The translations under genes were made by a program, and so were the position numbers. The notes below the pieces were generated by a model. It saw only the letters and a list, made by a program, of their open reading frames with translations, had not been told where the DNA came from and ran no database searches. 64,000 nucleotides of DNA from Glycine soja (taxonomy: Eukaryota > Streptophyta > Magnoliopsida > Fabales > Fabaceae): positions 36,729,334 to 36,793,333 of the forward strand of contig NC_041016.1 of NCBI RefSeq assembly GCF_004193775.1. The letters run 5' to 3'. The first letter of the stretch is position 1. Each line of letters starts with the position of its first letter. Below, piece after piece: positions 56,001-64,000 of this stretch.

Positions 56001-57500
56001 GATCTGCAAATCAGTACTGTAAATTCCGTCATTGATTTCATTCACTCAAATTTCATTGGTCTAACGCAAATTTCATCGACTCAAAGTCATGCAATTTGTC
56101 AGGATTTCATTGACTGTAGGACTGTCATTCAGTCAATTATTTGTTTGCAAAGTTGTCAGGATTACATTTATGTATTTTAAAAGTTTAGTTTAAATGTGTA
56201 TTTTTTAGAAATTTTAGACCATTAAAAGTCTATCAAACCCAATGTTACTATTAGTTGAAGTTAAATTTTGAAGGTGCATTTATAATACTGGATGTATTAG
56301 AGGTATGCACCATATTCACCAAGCAGAATATATGTCATTCTTTGTACAATTGGTAGTGGCTCAGTTCCTAGGGTTTCCTTTGAGAGGAACAGTTCTTGGG
56401 GTTGCAGTGTTAGGGTATGGCAGATTGCTTTTTGAGCAATCTGAAGTAGCCTAGCTCTGGGTATGGGGTATCGTATTTTCCTGAGTTTTCCTTTAAGCAA
56501 TCCAATAATATTCTCCCAAATTCATAAAAAATTACTGCATATTAGTTTTTGTTGCTGTTTCAGTTCTATGTTTCCATCAATATTACAAAAGTCCCATCAA
56601 GTGTACAAATAATAAGTTTCAAGGAGTTGTCTTTTCTTTTCAATCAGTTTTTCGATACCATATTCAGTTCTTTTTCCTCCATTCACCAACCATGTTCCCC
56701 TCACCATAATTTTAAATAGGCATATTTCAGTAAACTCAAATGAAGATAGCCACTCAAATGAAATCATAAATTATAGTATGATTACAAAATTGTATAACAA
56801 GAAAAAAAATCAGTTGATAGAATGAAAGTGTGGAGGGTGGTTACATGAATTTGTAACCACCCTCCAAATGTATAACAAACATAGAGAGCATGTGCACACA
56901 CATACATGTCAATATTTATACAATTGTATAGAATCCAGATCTTGGGTCAAGCTGGTCCTAATTCTTAAACTGGCCATATTATTAGTTGGGTAAAGATCAA
57001 ATTGTGTAGTGTCAAAGTCAAAAAAATTGGACTGCAAAAAAATGAATTTCCAAACCTAACACATTAGTAGTAATACCCTTCTAAAAGGAGTGCAACCTTC
57101 TTATTCATTTTCTTTAACCTCACACCCTCACCTAAGGGCTTTTGGCAGCCTTTTCATTTTAAATTTAAATGAAGTATGAACACTGCAACGCTATATTTGT
57201 TTATTTTCCTCATGAAGCATACATAAACAAAGCCAAGAATTCAAGTTCGAGGGGTGATGTCATTTTGGCAGCAGGTGCATTACGTAGTCCCTAACTTATG
57301 ATGCTAAGTGGCAATTACATAAAAGGCAATTACATATTTGCATTAAATCAAATTGAAACAATTGATATTCTCCAAAGTGACATTATTAAATATCAAATAT
57401 TTAGCATAGATTCAAAGGTGATCCTAATAACCAAAATTACTAATTTTAAAAAAAAACTCACTATTTATCAAATATTTGGCAATTTTTAAAATTAAGATTG
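56001..57500. other. AT-rich MULE interior without genes
   Basis: No domain or RNA gene is visible. The short ORF at 56297-56500 has no support. A short hairpin GGGTGGTTACATGAATTTGT-AACCACCC occurs near 56834-56864. Confidence 0.4.
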
Positions 57501-57504
57501 AAGA

Positions 57505-57622
57505 TTACGGATCAAGGTGATCCGTAAGCTTTTTCTGGATCAACTTGATCCGGAAGAAGCTTACGGATCACCTTCATCCGTAAACTACTCGAAGAAAGTT
57601 TACGGATCAAGTTGATCCGTAA
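57505..57622. promoter_or_regulatory. Right subterminal palindrome array of the MULE (4 sites)
   Basis: Four 23-bp palindromes start at 57505, 57533, 57561 and 57600, so the spacing is 28, 28 and 39 bp. The last one is a perfect palindrome with half-site TTACGGATCAA around a single G. The first has perfect 10-bp arms, the second one changed base, the third perfect 8-bp arms. They match the left array in sequence, length and spacing. Confidence 0.9.
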
Positions 57623-57649
57623 CACACACATCTCCACTTACAGATCAAC

Positions 57650-58040
57650 AATATACCCTATTGGATCATCTTAACTCCGACAACAATGGTGGAAATGACA
57701 TGGTTACGGCGCTTACCTCGACGGTGGACGGTGACGAAGCTCCCTCGATGGTGGACGACGGCGTTGCTCTTCGCGGAAGCCTCCTCAATGCACCACGACA
57801 ACCTCCTATTCACGACAACAATGGTGGAAAGCTCCTCAACAAAGAAGAAGAAGAAACTCTTCCCGCAACCGCCTCTTAACGGCAACAACAAATGGAAATG
57901 CCGATGACGTGAGCAACAACAATACGAAAATGTAGGAAGAAGAAGCGGAAACACTGTGAGGAAGAAGAGAAGAAAACCGCAGGAAGAAGAAGTGGAAACA
58001 CAGGTGGGGTGGGAGAGAGAGAGTCTCACGCTATTTTAAA
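57650..58040. other. GC-richer right end of the MULE
   Basis: This stretch is rich in GGTGGACGACGG-like and GAAGAAGAAG words and mirrors the composition of 48190-48340 at the other end. ORFs on both strands are overlapping and without domains, so I do not call a gene. It may be an untranslated leader. Confidence 0.35.
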
Positions 58041-58104
58041 AAAAAATAAGTCAGGGGTATTACGACCTTTTCACTACTAGTGCTGGGTGCACCTAGCAAC
58101 ACTC
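58040..58104 (-). repeat. Right terminal inverted repeat of the MULE
   Basis: The last 24 bp are the exact inverse of the left end. Weaker similarity extends to about 58040. Confidence 0.95.
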
Positions 58105-58113
58105 TTTTTAATG

Positions 58114-59390
58114 ATTAGTTGAATTACAAAATTTCTATTCAACTCAGCAATGAAAATCCATTCGCACAAGTTTTATACAAGAAAAATGAATGAATCTAAA
58201 AAAAAATGAATGCATCTATTTAGCTCATGAGCTTTTTGTTTTTTTTATATATAAAAGTTTATTCATTAAGGGGATGATCAGCTTATTTTGATTTTTTTTT
58301 TGTGGGATATTGTTCGAATATTGAATTTTATCGATTTAATCATTGAATCGATAGCTTTTAAAAAAAAATAAAATCAATGAATTGATAGATTCTAAATTTG
58401 AAAAATTTTGTAATTTAAAAACTTGTTAATACTTTATAATATAACTGCAATTTTGACATTATATCAATTTTAAAATTAAATAAATACTAATTATAATACC
58501 ACCAATATACTGGGAGAGAAAAGGTTAGCTTCCCATTTCCATCTTGAAATTTACCTTCCCAAAGCGAAGTGAGCAATTCATTTTAAAAAATCTACAGTTA
58601 TATTACCTACACACACATTAAAAGTCATAAATATGTTAAAATATCGTGTAGATTCTCATCCACATTAGAGATTATTTACTTTATTCTCACAGGACTCGTA
58701 CATTATTATTAAAATCAAACAATAATAATATATTATTATCAACTATAATGTATTTAATAAATTATTCAATAGCTATAGTAATATAAAATTTTGTAAATAA
58801 TATCATAGGAACTTTTAATTTATTTATGGATTTCACTACCAAATTATCGCGTAAAAAATATTACCTTCGGTCCTATATATGAAAAGTAATATAATTTTAT
58901 TGGTTCTAATTATAAGAAATATAGAACTACGCTATTGCTAATTTTTTTTTATTCCTAATTAATTGTGAGTCTATTAATAATATATACTTATTTTTTTCCA
59001 TAAAAGTGGACACCTTTATGAAACTATCAACCAAACAAGGTATACATTGGTTGAAAAGTTATCTTTTGAAAAATAATCATCTCTTAAACAAGATTTTGAT
59101 TTTTTTTAAATTATTTTATTATTTAACATAAAATTTATTATCATGCTTTACTAATATTTATAATTTATTAATATTGTGATATATTTTAAAGCATTTTTAA
59201 GACTTATTGTTATAAATTTTTTTACAATTTATTGATTATGTTGATATATTTTTAACTATATCTTATAAGTATCATATTATAAATTAAAAAAAAACAATTC
59301 AAAATAAATTAATGAAATGCATAAGAAAAATAATAATAATTTATCATATGTTATATCTTTGTAGTATTTATTTTAATTCAAACCAGGCCA
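58114..59390. other. AT-rich sequence downstream of the MULE
   Basis: This was probably contiguous with the HUA1 3' flank before the MULE insertion. It is very AT-rich with no domain, RNA gene or clear repeat. Confidence 0.45.
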
Positions 59391-60008
59391 ACCTTTCTTG
59401 CAAATTTCAATTCTTTATTTGTTTTTATTTTATTAGTTTTTTTGGGCTAGGGTTGGAACCGAGTCAGAGCGACCCAGCCCAACCCGCAAGTAAAGGAATG
59501 GGTTGAAAACCCTGGGTGCATTAGCAACACCTTCACAACGCAACAACGGAGCGGCATCTCCATGGAGGAGGCATGGCCCTTGACTCCACTAGGCACAGGG
59601 CCTAGCGGCGCGGGGTTGCCACAAGGTCACAATGATGGTAGTGGCGGCACGATAGTGCGACCCGGCTTCACCGGAGTTGGCCAGAAAAAAACATGGCAAG
59701 AAGAAGGAAGATGAAGTGGGAACATTTGAAAAAATTAACAATGAAAAGAAAGAAATAATGAACAAAAAGGGAACAACATCTGTCCATACAGCCTTCGCCG
59801 GCGCCCAAGGTGCTCACCGACGAGATGAAGTGAAACAAACCAGCAAAAAAAAGATATGGGATAATGAAAAGTCAAGAAATAGGAGGTTTAGAGAAGCAGA
59901 TGCATATGGAAAAAGAAAAAAGGTGTTGGATGATGAAAAATTAGAAAATATGGATAATATTGTATTTTTACTTTTGTTAGACTCTAAACAAAAAGTTTCG
60001 ACCGGCTC
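59391..60008 (-). other. Possible gypsy leader joined to a protease fragment
   Basis: The left part is GC-rich (59460-59660). A plus-strand ORF (59677-60033) is Lys/Glu-rich and has no domain. On the minus strand the junction at about 60009-60022 reads TGGTATCAGAGCC, which equals a tRNA-Met primer site, so this side may be an untranslated leader of another retroelement. This is uncertain. Confidence 0.35.
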
Positions 60009-60960
60009 TGATACCAGTCCATTCCTAGAATAACATCAATTTAGCTCAAAGGCAAACAAATCAGATCAATGACAAATGTTCTACCAGAAATTTCCACAGG
60101 ACAATTCAAGCACACATTAGAAGTTAACACAGAACCACTAGTTGGGGTTTCTACCACTAGATCTTTACTTAAAGAAGACATAGAAAGCTTAAGTTTTCCT
60201 ACACATGAACATGATATAAAAGAGTGGGTTGCACCGGAATTGAATAGCACAAGTAAGGGAATTCCATTTACGAAACATTTACCTTGGATTAGATCTTTGG
60301 ATTTCAAAGCTTCGGCACCGTTAAGAGTGAAGACTCTTCCCGTGGCCTTCGGATGTCCAGTTTGGTCATTCAGCCCCCCACCATTCTGCTCCTTCTTGGG
60401 ATATGGACAGTCTCTCTGAATATGCCCCCTTTGTCCCTGGCTTACCACATTTGTAACAAGTGATTTGAGTGGGGAAAGTATTGGGCTTGCTATCACTACC
60501 ACCTGCAAACCCCAATTCAACAGTCCTCTGATTTTTGGGGTGGTTACCATATTGCTTAGGAGGGGTCGAGTACGGTTTTCCCCGATGTTGAGATCCATTC
60601 TTTTTGTTCTTCATTGGACCTATACTCCTATAATAGCTCGCCCTATCTTGAGAGTCTTCATCCCAAATTTGGCACATGTTAACCAAGAGTGGAAATTGAC
60701 GAACACCCTGGTAATTCATAGCTTGCTTCACTTCAGGTCGCAAGCCGTTCAGAAACTTCACACAAATGGAACTTTCACCATCTCTCCCTTGATAATAGGG
60801 AAAGTACCTCACCAGCTCCTCAAACTTGGCTGCATACTCAGCCACAGTCATGTTTCCCTGCTTGAGCTCTAAGAACTCCATCTCTTTCTTGTTCCTAACA
60901 TCCTCAGGAAAGTATTTCTCCAAAAATACCTTCTTGAAGACTGTTAGACCAGCGACCTCA
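60009..60960 (-). pseudogene. Ty3/gypsy gag and aspartic protease, truncated
   Basis: Minus strand from 60960: AGLTVFKKVFLEKYFPEDVR, ELKQGNMTVAEYAAKFEELV and FLNGLRPEVKQAM are the retrotransposon gag domain. A zinc knuckle starts CYKCGKPGTKG near 60440 and its last ligands are degraded (a frameshift then gives GHIQRDCPYPKK). The protease has VLFNSGATHSFIS, where the family has DSGATHSFIS, so the catalytic Asp is changed to Asn. After a stop at 60038 it ends IDVILGMDW, and RT is missing. Confidence 0.85.
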
Positions 60961-60965
60961 ATAAC

Positions 60966-61975
60966 TTAAGAGGGATAGGCTTAGAATGCAAAAAAAGAAG
61001 CAATCAATTTAATAATGTTCTTCAAACATGCAAGACAAAATTGATTACATTAAAATAGATGAGATAAGGGAAGAGAGAATGCAAACACAGTTTTATACTG
61101 GTTCGGCAAATTCCGTGCCTACGTCCAGTATTTAAGCAATTCACTTGAGATTTTCCACTCCCTTTGTAGATATCCATTTACAAAGTCTGAACCACACAGG
61201 GACAACCCATCCCTTGTGTTCAGGAATCCTTACAACTTAAGAGACCCTCAGTCCCTTAATCAATCTAATTGAATTAGAAGAAAGAAAGAAGAATTCTCTC
61301 TTGAAGAGAAAGATATTACAATTGAAGTCCATGGAGAAACTCTTAATGGATTTGCAACTGTTTGCCCAAGAGTTTCTTTTGAGAGAGCATTTGGCAATGA
61401 AGTTCTATTGGAATCTCTCTCATTTCCTTTTAAGAGGATAAGACATTTTGAACAAGCAAAACTCTCTCTTCAAAATTCATGCCCAAGTCACCTATTTATA
61501 GGCCTTTGATGGCCATTCACAAATCCAATCAAAAGATGTGACTGTTGGCATATTTTTTGAAAAATCTTCACTGGTAATCAATTACAATGTTTGTATAATT
61601 GATTACACAATTATAATTTGAAGGGTCATGACTTTTAAAGTTGAATTTTAAGAGTTTCGTGGCTGGTAATCGATTACAGACAGATGGTAATCGATTACAT
61701 GTTCAAAATTCAAATTCAAAACCCTTTTCAACATCTCTTTTTCATTCTTCCTTTCTGGTAATCGATTACACTTCCTGGTAATCGATTACCAGAGCCTTGC
61801 ATGACTTTGAAACCCTTAGTTTTGAGGCAAGACTTGATCTTTAGTGAATCTTGAAACAAGGCTTTATTTGTTGAAACAATCTTGAATTAATCTTGAAGAA
61901 AATACTTATCCTTTGAAGCGGCCATGTTAGATTCTTCTTTGGCATCATCAAAATTCATTTATTCATACATTCACA
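60966..61975 (-). repeat. LTR with TAATCGATTA palindromes
   Basis: On the minus strand it opens TGTGAATGTATGAATAAATG, just after a polypurine tract (GGAGGAGAA on that strand; TTCTCCTCC at 61976-61984). It shares GATTTTGATGATGCCAAAG-like sequence near its start and CTGGACGTAGGCACGG near its end with the solo LTR at 16510-18028. Palindromes based on GTAATCGATTAC lie at 61665-61705 and 61756-61792. Its 3' edge against the gag fragment near 60966 is not exact and shows no target duplication. Confidence 0.65.
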
Positions 61976-62215
61976 TTCTCCTCCTTTTTGATGATGACAA
62001 TCAAGTGATTTCATTTCAACATCATCAAGATATGCATGATTCACATTCTCCCCCTTTATCAAGCAAATTCTTTTTGACATCATCGAAACCTGCATGATTT
62101 ACATTCTCCCCCTTTTTGATGATGACAACCATTATCCAAGGGTTGATCTTTTTGACATAATCAAAATCTTCATGAATTTACATTCTCCCCCTTTTTGATG
62201 ATGACAACCACCTGT
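61976..62215. repeat. Repeated polypurine-tract-like units
   Basis: The phrase CATTCTCCCCCTTTTTGATG with ATGACAAC occurs intact near 62102 and 62180, and in shorter or altered form near 61973 and 62043. Units are 60-78 bp apart. They adjoin the LTR end at 61975. Confidence 0.8.
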
Positions 62216-62387
62216 AGGTTAGGAGCAACAACAAAGAAAAAATATCTATTTGCATATAGTTTACTCCCCCTTGGTTTTGCTTGATTAATATTGTATGCTT
62301 GTTAGTATAATTGATTGATAGAGTTAGATGATGTTCTTAGATAATAGAAATAGGTAATTTTTAGGAGAAAAGCCTTGTTTGGTGTTC

Positions 62388-62522
62388 TGATAATCGATTA
62401 CCATTACGTGTAATCGATTACACAAGAACAGGTAGCTTGTAATCGATTACAGATCCCTGTAATCGATTACCAGTAGGCAGTATGGTCCTGTAATCAATTA
62501 CAAAGCCCTGTAATTGATTATC
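62388..62522. repeat. Second cluster of TAATCGATTA palindromes at the window end
   Basis: Six sites occur in 135 bp: GATAATCGATTACCATT, GTGTAATCGATTACAC, TTGTAATCGATTACAG, CTGTAATCGATTACCAG, then two decayed forms with AATCAATT and AATTGATT. They lie immediately before the TATA box at 62536. Confidence 0.85.
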
Positions 62523-62535
62523 ATTCGTCCTCCAC

Positions 62536-62543
62536 TATAAATA
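62536..62543 (+). promoter_or_regulatory. TATA box before the ORF at 62725
   Basis: TATAAATA lies 182 bp upstream of the ATG, after the palindrome cluster. The start site itself is not determined. Confidence 0.5.
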
Positions 62544-62724
62544 ACATGTGTTTCAAACGTTGCAGCCACGAAACTCATGATTGTGGCACCCTTTTTTTTC
62601 CCCAAACTTCAAATACTCATATCTTCTTGGTTTCTTAACCAAATCACATCCCACAAAGCACAAACTTCATCATTTTCAATCCTCTTTTGATTCCATTGAT
62701 TGAAATCTACAAAAACTTCCTCAA

Positions 62725-63867
62725 ATGGCTGAATCAATGAAAAAGCGGAAGGGCTCTTCCACCACCATTGCCTCTGCTGGCCATCGATGCCACAGACCAT
62801 CTGAAGCACCCACAACACCAGTTCCTCCTTCCTTGTCATCTCCATGATCATCTACTCTATTTTATTCAGATGATCAACGTCTACGGTACTCTTCTCAATT
62901 TTCTACTAGAATCATATTAGACCCTAAGTACCTAGACATAGCTTTCTTTGATAATGAGACATTTGACTGCTATTAAGTATTTCAAAACTCTGGCTTAGTT
63001 GATTTTATGTCTTTAAAGTTGCCTCATTATCCTAAACTAGTTAGAGTCTTTTACAGTAACTTAAGAATTCAGGATAGTACACTTTACTCTGAGGTGCATG
63101 GTATTCCTCTTGTCATTGATCAATCTCTGTTTTTCTCATTGACTAAATTACCTAGTCAAGATGTTCCTTTTGAGGGCACTGTTGTTGATGACTGGAAGTT
63201 CGACTATTCGAGTCATGATGCTCACGGTATGGTCTGTAGTGACCAGGCTGATATGATCGGCAGATTGCTTGTCGGGTCATTAACCTTTGATTGCCGCATC
63301 ATGCACTACATCATTGTTAGAATTTTGTTACCCCGTTCGTCTAATCTTGCTTAAGCCTTCGAGGAGGACTTGATTTTGATGTGGGCTTTTCTTACCGATC
63401 GTCAGATCAACTGGGCCCACTTGGTTAAGTATCGTATGCATAAGGCATTACGGACCAATGCACCTCTTTCGTATCCTCAGTTAGTCACTCTTTTTCTTCG
63501 TCACTTTCAAATTCCTCTCGATGATGAACCCTTTGTTCAAGTCAAGATATCTTTTGCCATTGGTGCTGGAGCGATAACTTCTTTTAGGTACCGTAAGGAT
63601 ATTGATGGACAATGGATTAGGAAACAAGATTTACCACCACTGATTCCTGATGAGCGTACTCCATCTCCTCTGCCACATAGAGATGCCTCCTCTACTCTTA
63701 TGCATGAAGTCCTTTCTGAACTACGTGGCCTTCGAGGGTTCGTTGGTGACCGTTTGGATTCCATGGATGCTCATTTTGAAGGCATGGATACATGGATTAC
63801 TCAGCTTGAAGACGACATGGGTTTCATTCGCTGTTGCTTCCACCGGCTGCCCTATAGTTCTTTCTAG
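62725..63867 (+). pseudogene. Putative plant transposon protein (antisense-type ORF)
   Basis: A single frame of 381 codons runs from MAESMKKRKGSSTTIASAGH to CFHRLPYSSF. It is broken only by stops at 62845, 62974 and 63352. It contains LDPKYLDIAFFDNETFDCY, VRVFYSNLRIQDSTLYSEVH, GIPLVIDQSLFFSLTKLP and WAHLVKYRMHKALRTNAPLS. This is the pattern of the putative plant transposon protein family, often found opposite to gag-pol in plant retroelements. The C-terminal part has a short coiled coil (MDAHFEGMDTWITQLEDDM). By its place next to an opposite-facing LTR and polypurine tract, it is probably the antisense ORF of an element continuing past the window. Function is unknown. Confidence 0.7.
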
Positions 63868-64000
63868 TAGTTCTTTATTTCAGCCATGTATTTGGCTTTT
63901 ATTGTTTTAGTTATGGTTAACTTGCACTTTTATTACTATTTCTAGACTTTAAATTGATTGGTTAAGACTTTGTGTGGTCTGCTTCAGTTTATGACTGACT

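Larger units (their letters stand above)
48067..58113. mobile_element. Mutator-like element (MULE), 10,029 bp, with cargo genes
   Basis: The element spans 48076-58104. Perfect 9-bp duplications TTTTTAATG flank it (48067-48075, 58105-58113), the diagnostic size for MULEs. Terminal inverted repeats begin GAGTGTTGCTAGGTGCACCC at both ends and match for 24 bp, with weaker similarity for about 65 bp (including ATGCCCCTGGC against ATACCCCTGAC). It carries a transposase-OTU gene and a duplicated-domain ORF on the plus strand, and a PMD gene on the minus strand. Palindrome arrays lie near both ends. It inserted 152 bp after the HUA1 stop, probably in or beside the 3' UTR. Confidence 0.95.

Noticed and set aside
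57658..58029. Overlapping ORFs of 72-123 residues on both strands near the right end of the MULE
   Set aside because: They have no domain, overlap on both strands and arise from GAAGAAG-rich and GGTGGACG-rich sequence.

Overview
This is a plant nuclear genome window, most likely from a legume and probably soybean (Glycine). That reading is inference from an intron-rich HUA1-type gene and a dense set of nested plant transposons; no database was searched. The window holds one clearly intact single-copy host gene. The rest is transposable elements, solo LTRs and decayed gene fragments, as in pericentromeric or repeat-rich chromatin.

Layout. 0.1-2.0 kb: a diverged 0.5 kb direct repeat and a small retroposed unit with a predicted three-way-junction fold. 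2.1-8.9 kb: a minus-strand plant LINE interrupted by three related solo LTRs and a foldback element. 8.9-10.5 kb: a fragment with a plant mobile domain (PMD). 11.3-11.9 kb: an LTR-like repeat. 11.97-22.45 kb: a broken Ty3/gypsy element of Tat type, with gag-pol on the minus strand and an antisense ORF on the plus strand, hit by an RTE LINE and by an LTR that itself holds a solo LTR. 22.5-25.8 kb: further LTRs. 25.8-26.6 kb: a non-autonomous hAT element with an 8-bp target duplication. 26.8-30.6 kb: two oppositely oriented pieces of an AGC protein kinase.

31.85-47.92 kb: the host gene, a six-finger CCCH zinc-finger protein of the HUA1 family. It has eleven exons and about 508 residues. Intron 2 carries a gypsy gag fragment and an LTR. 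Intron 8 carries a 6.7 kb Ty1/copia element, into which a 2.06 kb chromovirus derivative has inserted with a perfect 5-bp target duplication.

48.08-58.10 kb: a Mutator-like element (MULE) of 10,029 bp, 160 bp past the HUA1 stop codon. It has matching terminal inverted repeats and a perfect 9-bp target duplication. It carries a transposase with a C-terminal OTU-type cysteine protease, an ORF made of two tandem copies of an unrecognised domain, and an antisense PMD gene. Near both ends it has arrays of 23-bp palindromes spaced 28 or 38-39 bp apart, which look like binding sites for a dimeric protein. This is the strongest candidate here for an undescribed system, although all its ORFs now carry lesions.

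58.1-64.0 kb: AT-rich sequence, a truncated gypsy gag-protease fragment, an LTR rich in TAATCGATTA palindromes, and a second transposon-type ORF behind its own TATA box.
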